Source: Ananas comosus (taxonomy: Eukaryota; Streptophyta; Magnoliopsida; Poales; Bromeliaceae). From it: DNA of 64,000 nt. Below, piece after piece: positions 1-12,223 of this stretch. The first letter of the stretch is position 1. Every line of letters starts with the position of its first letter. The stretch spans positions 10,474,170 through 10,538,169 of the forward strand of contig NC_033640.1 of assembly GCF_001540865.1 (NCBI RefSeq), written 5' to 3'. The translations under genes were made by a program, and so were the position numbers. The notes below the pieces were generated by a model. The model saw only the letters and a list, made by a program, of their open reading frames with translations. It ran no database searches and was not told where the DNA came from.

Positions 1-1250
1 TCTGTCACGACTTGCTGGGCATTAGACTCCGCAGCGAGGCACTGGTCGATGTGAGCATTCAAAGTAGTGTTCGATGTCGAGGAAAATGTTTTACAAACAG
101 GGCAAATTTTTGAAGCCATCGATTCTACTACACTACTTGAGTTGGAGAACAAGTCTTTTTCTGCTACCAATTTGCTCTTCTTTTCGAGCGGAAGAGGCTC
201 AGTAATCTCTAGCTCCGAGCTTACTTCTTTAACACTATTATTCACAGGAATTATCAAATCTAAAACTCTTTCCCCTTGACCAGTATTACAATTCCGTTCG
301 CTGGAATCTCCTCCATTTTCGACCTTTAGATAAGCAACATCGTTTGGATCACCAGCATCTTTACGCACTTGCTCAGTACTGGATGGAATTTGTCCAGTCT
401 CTGATGACTTAGTTGGTCGATCGATTTCTATACTCTTAGTAGAAGATTGGGCTCTCACTGAATCAGGAGGTTCAAAAGGCGGCAATAAATCTTCGACACC
501 GTACTTCAAGCAGAGTTGTAAGAGTTGCGAATGAAATGGCCAGTTGTTCTCGACACCTTTGCTCCTTGCTTTGAAAACATAATTTCTGAAAAAAAAAAAA
601 GGACAAAGGAAAAAAACAGCAGATTCATCAGATTGAATCCAATGATTACAAAGGCAGCAAATTCTAAGTTTTGAATATTAATCAATTGAAGAACCACATT
701 ATATTTCAGAAATTAAAAAAAAAAAAACTACTTGTATGTAGTTCTTTTCTAATCAAAACAAGCTCAAACTATACATATTGCATGTGCAGTTCACAAAGTG
801 AGTGAGTCACTGACACAAAACACCAGCCAAGGTTGTAGAAATGAGGCAACCCCCCTTTTCAAAAAAGACAATTCTTTAACTCGGTAACATTAATATATCT
901 AAAAGAAGTACTTTTTATGCATCAAAACAAAAGATCACCAATGAACTAATTAATGCATCTGCTAATATGGATTAAGAAACATGAGAATTAGATCATTAGC
1001 AATAGATCTAACATACATTTTCCATTTAATTCAGCTACAATATGTATGTGGCCCGTATGATCTTTTGACTGATGAGTGGTGATGATACCAACAATTTCTC
1101 CAACTCAAAAAACTACATTTCAAAAAAAAATTAAATAAAATCAGAAGCTAATTATCTTAAAAGCCACTGTTACCTTATAGAGAAATTGGGAGTTGGCACT
1201 TCATCAGAAGAACATGAAGGGTCTAGATGGTCTCCACCAAAGGATAACAT
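1..1250 (-). CDS. HAP8: HAPLESS8-like protein, 5' part (truncated by window edge)
   Basis: Two coding exons are visible. Exon 1 (1250 to 1174) starts MLSFGGDHLDPSCSSDEVPT and ends AG before a gtaaca donor. Exon 2 runs from 585 (acceptor ttttcag) off the left edge. The join gives FSIRNYVFKARSKGVENNWP, followed by LQLCLKYGVEDLLPPFE, the signature N-terminal block of the plant HAPLESS8 family as I recall it. Further on, CPVCKTFSSTSNTTLNAHID-QC (about 110 to 36) has the spacing of a C2HC ubiquitin-binding-type zinc finger. The family was named from a male-gametophyte (hapless) mutant screen; its biochemical role is not known to me. The rest of the protein lies outside the window. The exon join is my reading of the splice sites. 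Confidence 0.82.
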
Positions 1251-2314
1251 TTGAAGAAGACCCTCTCTATTTTGTTTTGATCTTTGATCACTAATAAAAC
1301 AAGCCCAATAACTGTACTGCAACTGGGCTTGCTCTTAATCTTCAGCATACCAAATTAAGGACTTCAGCTCCCAGAAAACAAAGCCCCTCAAAATGAACCC
1401 AGCCTCTTTTTCCCTTCTTTAATTGGTTGGAGTACACCTGCAAGGAAATAATTAAGATGTGGAAATTAAGAAAAAAAAAAAGGATTTTGTAATAGAGATA
1501 GAACTACAACAAACATGGTAGAGGAACCTAGAGCATCATTTTATGTAGAGTAGAGTCCCTTAGAGATGGATTTAGAATCATATATATATATGGTCAGCTA
1601 AGTAGAGATTTTCCACAAGTGTCATTTTATGTGGCAAAAAGAAGTGAGGGATCAACTTGAGCACTTATTAAACCATCAAGAGATTGATCATAGAATAAGA
1701 AAGGGGAATGAGTCAGAAAAAATAAAGGTGGAAAAAAAAAAAAAGAGGAAAAACCCCTAAAAAAAAAAATCATGCATATTGGTTACACCCAACACATGAA
1801 ATATTATCTTAAAAAAGGAGAAAATAAAAAGATGGGTGGGTTACATAAGATATCTCCTTCTATGGAAACCCATTTAAGGAAAAAAAAAGAGGAAAAGAAA
1901 AGGCACCCACATGAGCAATTTCTCAGGAGAAGGGTAATAATATACATGAGTGAATAGTGGGAACAAGTCCAAAGTGGATGTGGAAATCACAGAGAAGAGA
2001 TGAGGAAAAAGGAATCCAATAAATCACCCACAAACCTCACCTCCATGTTTCAGGAAAAGAAAAAACCCCCCCCCAAAAAAAAAAAATCAAGGCCAAAAAA
2101 AAAAAAAACATCATTAGAATTTTTTTTTTTATCCAATTGAGGAACTTTAGTGGTGAGATCAGATAAAATAATGGTAGCTAGACTCATGAGCAAATGAAAG
2201 CCAAAAAAGATAAATCAAAAACTTCATATGCATATATATATATATATATATATACATATATATGTATTTATGCTTACCCCCTCATGATGAATCTGGGGGA
2301 TGGGATGATGTGGG

Positions 2315-2349
<35 letters not shown>

Positions 2350-2500
2350 GAATAACTTGAAAGATGACTGGAGAAGAAGATAGAGATGAATATGTGAGAA
2401 AGAAGGACAGATATGGTTGTAAGATAAGAGCCTCTTTTGCCTTCTTCTTTTTTTCTTTTTTTTTTTAAAAAAAAAAACAAAAACAAAAACAATCACTATT
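1251..2500 (-). other. Probable 5' UTR and leader intron of the HAP8-like gene
   Basis: Upstream of the HAP8 ATG, a minus-strand acceptor (tttccttgcag, ending near 1441) pairs plausibly with a strong donor (gtaagcataa, near 2274). This would give a 5' UTR split by an intron of about 830 bp, with a first exon roughly at 2275-2500. The stretch holds no convincing coding sequence. It contains a TGTC microsatellite (2315-2349), a TA run and many A-tracts. This is inference from splice-site shape only. Confidence 0.35.
2315..2349. repeat. (TGTC)n tetranucleotide microsatellite
   Basis: About eight tandem TGTC/TCTG units with one TGTT variant, lying in the presumed first 5' UTR exon of the HAP8-like gene. 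Confidence 0.9.
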
Positions 2501-2529
2501 CTTCACAATAGCAACAGAAAGATGAGAGG

Positions 2530-5448
2530 AAATAAAAGAGAAGAAGGCACCACCCACACAACACATCAAAGGCATCTGGTTCTCCACCTAAAGCAGGTCT
2601 CTAACATTAACAGCAACTTAGAGAGAGAGAGAGAGGAAAATGAAGGGTTTTTTTTCAGGGAGCTGTCCTATCCCCCTACACCTACTGTATTAGCTGTTCT
2701 ATTTTTCCATCTCTTCTTTTTAAGATTTTTTTTTTTTCTTTTGCTGATTTTAAGGGAGATGGCTTATGGAGTATGGAAAGCCCCCACCTTCTGATTTCTT
2801 TAGTTGACCAAATTGCCCCTGATGCTGTTACTGGGGTCTCGGAATGCAAATGGATTCGGGTTGATAGAGCTCCTGCAGAATCTCGTAAAATAAGAAGGAA
2901 GGTAATTCATCTCGAGTCTGCCCGACTCGAGAAAAGAATTGGAGCGGGAGATAGGAGGCTCTTTGCTTTTCGTAATCCGTTTTAATCTGTAAAAAAATTC
3001 GCGAGCAAAAGATAGAATAAAAATCAATCTTTTTTGAATCCTGTCCCGACTCGCTATAAATCTTATCGGATCCGTATAGTTTACATTTTTACTGGATTTG
3101 TGTACAAATCTATTTTACAATATTAAAATATCAAAAATATCATGCGTATTAATCTCTAAATTATGTAATTAATGATCGATTTTTTAAAAAAATTTGTAAA
3201 TTATATTTGTAAAATAATATAGAATTTTTTTTATAAGCAAAATATTAAAAGGAATTAATCCTCAATTGAATGGGAGTCATTGCTTTTCAATGCATCCAAC
3301 CATGTCCTTCTTAGCAAAATTGTTAATGTAGTAGGGCCTGCCCAGCACTTTTCCACCAGCATGTCCTACCACTTGCTGGTCCCAATGTCAGATGCATAAA
3401 TTTTGATCTCAGTCATTAAATTGGTATTCTTTTAGGTCAATTTTATTAAACTATTCTGAAGAGGAGATGGATCAAACTCCCAACCTCTATGACGGCAACT
3501 CGGATAACAATTATTGAACTGAATGCCTGCTATCTACGGAAAAAAAAAAAAAAAAAAAATTTGTTGTGGCAAATTTTAAGTTGGTTCATGTTTAAAAGTT
3601 TTGAAAAGAAAAGAATTCTTTTCTTTTGGTACAACTTTTTAATAATTCAAAGTGATATTTGTGGGGGCCAACTTTGGCTTCAAACCATGGAGAATACTAG
3701 TGGAACCCACATGCCCCCAAAGAACCAGTGGCAAGAGGGTGATGGGGAATCAATCAACTTTTTATTTACAAGAGTCTTCATGTGATTTTTTTTTTTTTGA
3801 AAAAAAAAACATTTCAAATCTCAGTTTAGGAACAAATTTTGTCCTCCAATGATGAACCAATTAGGAAAACTTGCATGTAATTAGTTTGGGATTTTTCCAC
3901 AGCTTTGTAAAAGTACCATGCAAGTTGGTTTTTTATTTTTATTTTTAATGAAAGTAATCGAGAAGATAAATTAAACTCAGACTAGTTGTACTTTATTTGG
4001 AAAAAGTTTGGGTCCATTTTGGGCTCATGGCTTCATGAAAAGATAAATCAAAATTGAATGTTTAATTTAATCCTAGCCATTTCCATTCATCCAAATTCGT
4101 TTTTTGTTTGACATAAAATCAACGATACGAGGTTGATTCTTCGGTTTTTTCGCCTATAATTAGTACTAAAATAGGATATTAGAAATCGAGTATAAACTCT
4201 AGCCATTAGAATAGCTCTTCAGAGTAACAGCTGAGTATTCTAAATAATAATTAAAATCTTTAATTGAATCTTAGTTTAATCATGTTTGTCATGATACATG
4301 AGATATATTTTTTTTTAATAAGAATTTTCAACACAATGACGAAATTTAGTGTTCATAAACGAAATTGTCCCACTTCATTAAGGCCAACCACTAACTTTTA
4401 TGTTTATTTTAGAAAACTCATGAGAAAGCAAAAGATGAATATTCAATTTAAAACAAGCCTTTCCTAGAAATTAAACTCCAAAAAAGAGAGATCCAAAATA
4501 ATGACCATCATGATTCATGAGCTAATTCTAGTTCATTTACTTAGGTAAATGAATACCAAAACTATGTTCTATACTAATTTTAAAAAATAGATGCATGATC
4601 TAGAGGGTTATATATGATTTCATTTGTTTTCCTGTTCTTTTATCCAACACACACTGTCACAAAGGGTATCATAGTAAAGTTGAAAAATTCTTATAAATTT
4701 TGCAAAACTTATTTACCATGCATCAAAATCTTAATTATTCTGGTTAATTACTTACAATTATCAAATAGATAACAAGGATAGCACAAAATGGGGGATAATT
4801 TAATTGGTCCTGTTTATGATGTTACCATTGAGCCCATAACAGGGATGGGGCACAAATTTTAAGAACATGCCATTAATGGAGTGGATGGAGATGGGTAGCA
4901 AACATCCACCTATATGGGTGGTGGCAAAGTGTTGGCACAAGACTTTTCCTTTTCCATTTTGTCTTGTTGTATAGTTTATTGTTGATCTATGATAAAATAA
5001 TATTAAATGGTGTTTTATCAAAAGAAAAAAAATGTTTTATTAAAATATGTTTGGTAGTTTTTCTTTGCACTAACAAACAATATTAAAGGGGAGCTTCTAC
5101 TCATATATTTTTGAGACTCAAAATTTCATTTTACTTGAAACCTTTGTTTTTTATTTTATTTTATAAATTATTGCATACATAAACCATTAAAATAAAATTA
5201 TCTAATACAAAAATAAAATTAAAAATTTCTATGTCAAGCCTAATGAATTATAATCGGGCCTATGCCATGTTTCAACTGCATAAGCATGCTGAATTAAAAT
5301 TAGCTTCTTTATTATGGCGTGATCAATAAAATTATATTTCATTAGTTAGTTTTTTTTTTCGTAACACTCATTATAAAAGTTCGGCCAAACAAACTCTATA
5401 ATTGTGAATCGACACAACGAACGAAAATTGGCCATGGCCAAACTTATG
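2530..5448. other. Gene-free AT-rich intergenic stretch
   Basis: No exon-like sequence or recognisable protein was seen on either strand. Short open frames here, such as one at 2773-2985, have no recognisable family or splice context. The stretch is dominated by A/T homopolymers, including an A20-class run at 3540-3559. It separates the 5' end of the HAP8-like gene from a MITE-like element. Confidence 0.6.
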
Positions 5449-5793
5449 CCCTTGTTTGGTTGGGGGTTAAGGGGTGGAATAACCCCTTAACCCCCATATT
5501 ATCCCCAAATACTTTTAAAAATGGGTGGGCTTAGTTAACTCCACCTCAAATAAATTATTCCGGATTAGCTAACACCACCTAACCCATCAAAGCCCAACCA
5601 AACACTATTTTTTATTTATAATAACTCACTATTTTTCTTATCCCACCTACTCCAACCAAACACTATTTTTTACTACTCTGAACTAACTCCAACCCCCAAC
5701 CAAACACAAAAATATTTTAACCCCATCTTAACTCTGAACTTAACTCTATCTTTGAAATAATTAGTTTTTTCTTAATCCCGAACCAAACGGTAG
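5449..5793. mobile_element. MITE-like element, family C, copy 1
   Basis: The element starts CCCTTGTTTGGTTGGGGGTT and ends CTTAATCCCGAACCAAACGG. The ends are imperfect inverted repeats of about 22 bp built around GTTTGGTT/AACCAAAC, a pattern common at the ends of plant PIF/Harbinger- and hAT-like MITEs. There is no coding capacity. A second copy with the same ends and internal motifs lies at 33676-34044. I could not see a clear target-site duplication, so the superfamily is left open. Confidence 0.65.
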
Positions 5794-6160
5794 ATTGGGC
5801 CCTTTGACACTTGTATCTCCCTTCAATTTATTTGAAAAATTAAATGGTCAACTGGATGGAACACTAAAAAGCATCATTTGGTAGTAGATGATAAGGTCTA
5901 AAAAGTGGTTTACTAATGCTTATTCCTCAAGGAGAGTGGATATCAATGTCAACTCCCACAAACTACAGTAGATTCCAATATTCCTACTACAATATTCTCT
6001 CCATCATTCATGCATTCGCAAAAATATATATACCATAATTTTACCGACCGAAAAAGAATTATTCGAAAAATTCTTTATATCGAATAGGATGAAACAGTTC
6101 TAGTGAAGACGACGAGTAGGGACCCACAATGTACAAAAACAAAATCATGATAAAAGAGGA

Positions 6161-6200
6161 TTTTTTTTTTTTTTTTTTTGGGGGGGGGNNNNNNNNNNNN

Positions 6201-6232
<32 letters not shown>
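6161..6232. other. Assembly gap: 12 N between homopolymers
   Basis: A T19 run and a G9 run are followed by 12 N (6189-6200) and then T32. The gap sits about 540 bp upstream of the CLC-f start codon, so part of that promoter may be missing or mis-assembled. Confidence 0.95.
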
Positions 6233-6233
<1 letters not shown>

Positions 6234-6301
6234 GACTGAGATGAAATCATGAAAATAAAGTTTTCGGAAGGGTTAACCACGAAAAAGAAACGTCGCCTGC
6301 T

Positions 6302-6433
6302 GATGACGTGGTAGGTCGAGTTCACCAAACAGTAGACCCACCTCAACATTTGGTTAGCTGCTTGGGCCAAACACAAAACAGATACAACTCATGCTAGTGG
6401 ATGACACGTGGCACATTGTCTAGTGGGGCCCAC
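6302..6433 (+). promoter_or_regulatory. CLC-f upstream region with G-box/ABRE and site II-like motifs
   Basis: GATGACGTGGT (6302-6312) holds a bZIP-type TGACGTGG core. GACACGTGGCAC (around 6403-6414) is a classic G-box/ABRE, and TGGGGCCCAC (6424-6433) contains a TCP/site II-type element. CT-rich tracts then run at 6446-6462 and 6502-6529, before the ATG at 6741. Motif calls rest on known plant consensus sequences. Use by this gene is inferred from position. Confidence 0.45.
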
Positions 6434-6498
6434 AACATTACTGTTCTCTCTCTCTCTCTCTCACGCGCTTTCTCCTTTCCCGCTTCCCCCACCCTCAC

Positions 6499-6532
<34 letters not shown>

Positions 6533-6740
6533 ACCGTAAACTTAAAAAAAAGAGGAAGCTCTCTTTTTTTTTATTTTAAATTTAAATTTTTGTTATTTTG
6601 ACCTTCTTCGTCGCACTCGGCGAGGAGATCGATTTTCCCAAACCCTCGCCCGAGATCTCCTCGAGGGATTTCGATCCGATCCCGCACACCTGAAGGCGAT
6701 GCTACGGTTCTAGAGTTTCTCGCGGCGGCGGAGGGCGCCG

Positions 6741-9411
6741 ATGTCGGGGCCCGATCTCGAGGTCGACGACGACGACGATCGCAGGGCCCTCCTGATATCC
6801 GCACCCTCCTCATCCTCCTCCGATCCCGACCCGGAGAGGCGTCCGCCGCCGTTGGCTGCGGCGGCGGAGGCGGCGCCGGAGGTGGTGGTGTCCATGGCGG
6901 GGACGCCGACGTCGGGCGCGAGGAGGAGCGGGATCGGGGACCTGTTGAGGCATCTGGATCGGGGGTTATCGAATCGTGCGCTGAGCCGGCGACACCTGGA
7001 CCGGGGACGCTCGCCGGTGCCGGAGAGGGAGCAGGCGAAGGAGGAGCTCGGCGACGGGGCGCCGCCGGAGTGGGCGCTGCTGCTCATCGGATGCCTCCTC
7101 GGCCTCGCCACTGGGATTTGTGTTGCGGCATTTAATCGCGGGGTGGGGAGACGCTTTGCTCATTCTACCTAACTTTCCTTATAATTCAGTTTGAATATCA
7201 GATCGATATATTGTTTTAATGTCTTATCCTATTGAATCTTGTGTAGTTAGATCTTTAGATGAGAGCTTAAAAGTGTAGGAACATCTAGTTTTCCATTTGC
7301 AATTGAAACTGAGAACAAATAAATAGAAGGTAAACAGATTGGGTGGGGAATTGGGGATTAGAATTGGGCACCGAGGAGGAATAGTTAGTGATTGTATTCG
7401 AAATTATGAAGGTAATTATAGTCCCGTGATGCTCAGATTTGGATTATCAATAGATAGAGGTAGTTATACATAGAATTGGATGGAAAAGTCGTGAGCTGGT
7501 AACAGATAGAAACTTTTCCCGTTTTATGTAATGCCCCTTGACTCCCTGCATGGAGACTTATTACTCGTGGTTTTGTTAGGTGCATGTCATACATGAATGG
7601 GCGTGGGCTGGCACTCCAAACGAGGGTGCTGCTTGGCTGCGTTTACAGAGACTGGCCAACACCTGGCACAGAATACTGTTAATCCCTGTGACAGGCGGTG
7701 TCGTCGTCGGCATGATGCATGGATTACTTGAGATATTTGAGCAGATAAGACAGTCGAGAACTTCTCAGAGGTCAAGTATTGATCTGTTGGCAGCAATTTT
7801 CCCGACGATAAAGGCCATCCAGGCTGCCGTGACCTTAGGAACAGGTTGTTCATTAGGTCCCGAGGGTCCAAGTGTAGATATTGGCAAATCGTGTGCCAAT
7901 GGGTGTTCTGAGATGATGGAGAACAATAGAGAGAGAAGGATTGCTCTCGTTGCAGCTGGTGCAGCTGCTGGAATTGCTTCAGGTATGCCAATGCCTATTA
8001 ATATGGTAATGTCTACTAGTTTGATGGTTGATTATTGTGATTTTTCACATTACCGAGATACAGTGCACAGAATAACTCTTTATTGCTTAAAAATGAAAAA
8101 TTGTCCTCAATGAGAGAAGGAAAAATAGTTTTCTGCCTGCCTAGATGGAGATTTGACACGCACTCTTATAGCTATATCATTTTTTGCAATTTTTTTTTAA
8201 TCTCTGCTGAAGAGTGTGCACTTATAGTTTTCTAATGCAACTTCAATTTGATTGTCTTTTCCACTTACAAACAACTCTGTGATGTTGAGAAAGTATGGCC
8301 TTGTTGTAACAGGTGTGTATTTTCTTTTCTCATAGATGACTAGATTCTTAAGCCTTAGAAAATATGATCATTTGTTCTTAGTGAATTCTATCTTTGCTTT
8401 TTATGTTTAATATGTCAGACAGTAATCTGATGCATATGTTGTATTTTATTCTTCAGGTTTTAATGCAGCAGTTGCTGGGTGCTTCTTTGCTATTGAGACT
8501 GTATTGAGACCTCTTCGAGCAGAAAACTCACCGCCATTTACAACTGCCATGATAATATTAGCATCTGTTATCTCATCAACTGTATCAAATGTTTTACTGG
8601 GAGAGAGGCCAGCATTTATTGTGCCGACGTATGAACTAAAATCTGCTGCCGGTATTTTATCTTATTCTAACTCCGCTTGACGTTGTCAAACTGATAGTTG
8701 TCGAATATTTAAATGGATTTATGTTGGTATTAGCCATGTGATGTGGTTTAAGGTTTCTTACCTGGTGCTTTATCTGTATATAGAATCTTTTACTAGATTT
8801 ACATGTGTATAGGGATAGAAGTACATCCATTGCAGGTTTGTGATAGAAAGTTGCTCCTGAAGACTCATGAAACATACTGTACTTTTATCCATTTAAAGTC
8901 TTGAACTAATTTGTGTTTTTATTTGTTTATCTTTTCCGTTGCAGAACTACCCTTGTATCTCATCTTAGGAATGCTTTGTGGCGTTGTAAGTGTGGCTTTC
9001 ACTCGGCTAGTAATCTGGTTCACGAAGTTCTTTGAGTACATAAAGGAGAGATTTGCTCTCCCTGCTGTTATTTGCCCTGCTTTAGGTGGTTTAGGAGCAG
9101 GTTTAATAGCTCTCAAATATCCCGGAATATTATATTGGGGGTTCACGAATGTCGAAGAAATTCTACACACAGGGAAAAGTGCTTCTGCTCCTGGAATCTG
9201 GCTATTGGCTCAGCTTGCAGGGGCGAAAGTTGTCGCCACTGCACTTTGTAAGGGCTCTGGTCTTGTGGGTGGTCTTTATGCTCCGAGTTTGATGATCGGT
9301 GCTGCTGTTGGCGCTGTATTTGGAGGTTCAGCTGCTGAAGTGATAAATTCAGCGATTCCAGGTAATGCTGCTGTTGCACAGCCACAAGCCTATGCACTAG
9401 TAAGTTCCACC

Positions 9412-9455
<44 letters not shown>

Positions 9456-12223
9456 GTGTAGCCGTGTAGGGAAGATCCTCCTATTTATAGCGCATTTTGG
9501 AATGGGAACCTGAGAACCTAAAATATTTTGATCTTTCTACCTAATCTTACAGTGTTTTCTATTCAAGTAACACTTTTCCTGAATATTCTGGATACTGTCG
9601 GAGTGTTATGCACTTCATTGGACTTTTTGGATGGGAACGATTAAGTTCTGAGAGAACTTGATGGAATTTTCTGAAAACAAAAGTAATGATAGGTTAGTAC
9701 TAATCACAATTTTAAAATCCAGTTATCCATTTCAAGATACTCTATAACTCAAGTAAGGGCTGTTCCAATTTACCATTAATCAATTGAAGCTTTTCCGACT
9801 CGATGAGGCAATGATGGTCACCAGAGTGACACGAACTTTCTTGCCATGCAGGTTGGAATGGCTGCTACCCTAGCTTCAGTTTGTTCAGTTCCGTTAACAT
9901 CTGTTTTGCTTCTCTTTGAGCTAACAAAGGATTACAGAATTTTGCTCCCTCTCATGGTACGTATGAAGACTTGCACATTTTTTAGTAGCTGTTGATATGT
10001 ATACCTATTGGATTGGAGCTCAACTAAATAGCATCATTAAAACTAGTTATAATGTTGCATATTCATCTACTTATTCTTAAGCTACCTATTCTTATGAAGA
10101 ATGGAGTTGTTAAATAGTCAAAAGTCAAAACTTTTGTAGATGAACCAGTCTGATTGACATGTGTAATAGTGATTATTCATGTTTAAATGCAGATCCTTGT
10201 GAATGTATCTGAAATCAAGCCAGAAACCATATCTTAAGAATGCCGGATTGCTTCCTGTTTGATCATTAATATCATCTTTCGATAAATTTCACCTGTCTTT
10301 TTAAAATGGTGGCAGGGGGCAGTTGGTTTAGCAATATGGGTCCCATCTGTTGCAAACCAACACAAGGACAATGAGATAATGGAGATAGGGTCCCCTCGGC
10401 GTGGTTATTCTTCACTTTCATTTACTGAAGACAAGAACGAAGCTGCGTGGAGAAGAGCTGATGGAGATGATCTTGAGCTTTGTATTTTACATGACGATAT
10501 TCACCGCCTTGGAACCTGTAATGAAGAAATACTTTTGGATGATCTAAAGGTTTGACACCCTCTACAGTCTGCACTACTAGATGGCTTTTTAGCTGACCTA
10601 GGTTAATTTGTTTCTAGGTGCATTTACATATCTACCTCTGTAAAATTTGAATTTTTGTATATACCATTTCAAAAGTTAGTTACAAACAAGCCTCCTCTGA
10701 AGTTAGGAAGCCATCCAATTCGCAGAGGAAGTTCCTTTTCAGTTAGACAAGTTTTTCAAGAGGGGAAGTACAAGCTATATAAGAAAGAAATGAGGCTTTC
10801 GAGAGCATATATGAAAATTTCAAATTTTGCAGCATTTGTAAATAAATATATTTACAGTGTATATTTGCATGTTTTCTTTTTTCTTTTTGCCTTTAGAACA
10901 CCTGATTTATCTTATTATTGATTTTTTCAGGTGTCTCAAGCCATGTCAAAGAATTACATTAAAGTCCTACCCAATCTCACTGTGAAGGAAGCCATAAAAC
11001 TCATGCATGATATGCAACAGAGCTGTGTCCTTGTTGTGGATCACGATGATTTTCTTGAAGGAATAGTTACGCTTGGTGACCTTCATCGAAGAGGGTTTGA
11101 ATTGAGCGGAGAGGGCTCTTGCTCTCCCAAGGCAGAATCGCGCTCTCCCAAGGGCGACTCGCCCCTTTTGGATGTATGTGATTTATGATTGTTATTGTAG
11201 ATTCTTGCCTTTCATGAGTTTAGAAGCATTTTCAAATCTTGGGAATTATTTTCATTAGTTTGTTAGATGATAGTATTTTTCTTGTGTTTAATACACACAC
11301 AAATCAAATCAAATCCTTCGCAATCTCTGTTGGTTCAATTTCCTTTTCTCCCATCACCTCGCTCCTTTCTTCTTGACCCTTTCATGATGGAGAAGCATCA
11401 GATGCTAATTTCTTATTGCTCATATGTTATGCTGCAAGGTCTAAAATGTCCAACCGTCATCTGCAAACTTGTGCTTTCTATTTGCATCCAAGTATCTTAA
11501 TCTTGTGACATCGGGCTTTGCAGGCAAACTCGTCTCATATATCATCATGTCTTACTCGAGGCTTTGAGTACCGGGGACGTGAGCGGGGACTGCTGACCTG
11601 TTTTCCTGATACTGATTTAACCACGGCAAAAGAGCTTATGGAGGCCAAAGGAATCAAGCAGCTTCCGGTAGTCAAGCGTGGGGGACGCAGAAACAACCGC
11701 AAGCGCAGGCTGATCGCTCTTCTTCATTATGATTCAATTGGACGCTGCCTAAGGTACATAGTGCAATTATCAATATATATATATATAAATCCTTTTTTGG
11801 GATTGCTGTTATGTGAAGTCTTTCGTTTAATTGAACACACACTCTTTGAATGAACAAAAGAGATACACTGCACAAGAACTATAAAGGGTAGAGTAGAAAG
11901 GAAATGTTTACTAGAAAGCAAAGTTTCAATTAGATGAAAGTTCCTGGTGGTTTCTCTGAGGATTCAGTCGTTTCCATCGCAGTCGAAGAATATTCCATTT
12001 AGTTACAACGTATTCCTTCACAAATTCTATGCAGATTTGCGTCAAATCATAGACTAATTCCAAATACCTTTCACTTGAGTTGGTCTTTTTACGTTTTTGC
12101 CTAATTTATACTCATCTATTTTTCCGACAAATCCTATCTTTACCCAGGGACGAAGTGGAGCGGTGGAAGGCCATCTACCAAAGGAAAGAAGATTTTCAGC
12201 AAATAGTAGCAAACGGGCACTGA
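6741..12223 (+). CDS. CLC-F: Chloride channel/transporter CLC-f-like, complete, 9 exons
   Basis: Exons: 6741-7142, 7580-7982, 8457-8651, 8945-9399, 9852-9956, 10316-10549, 10931-11173, 11524-11753 and 12148-12223. They join in frame to 780 residues, close to my recollection of Arabidopsis CLC-f length. The N-terminus (about 110 residues) is acidic and low complexity, from a very GC-rich exon. The CLC pore follows: GPEGPSVDIG with the gating glutamate near residue 229, GCFFAIETV, and GSGLVGGLYAP near 437-447. The C-terminus carries two CBS domains (about 598-660 and 690-770). Members of this plant branch have been placed in Golgi or plastid membranes, moving chloride or other anions. By eye, the position matching the proton glutamate of bacterial CLC exchangers is Thr (FAIET). 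No frameshifts or stops were seen. The first in-frame ATG was chosen as start. Confidence 0.95.
9414..9452. repeat. (CT)n tract just inside CLC-f intron 4
   Basis: About 19 CT units begin 14 bases after the exon 4 donor (CTA|gtaagttcc at 9399/9400). Confidence 0.95.

Noticed and set aside
2773..2985. 70-residue plus-strand open frame (ends FAFRNPF)
   Set aside because: It is open by chance in a locally less AT-rich patch; no recognisable family, start context or neighbouring exon.
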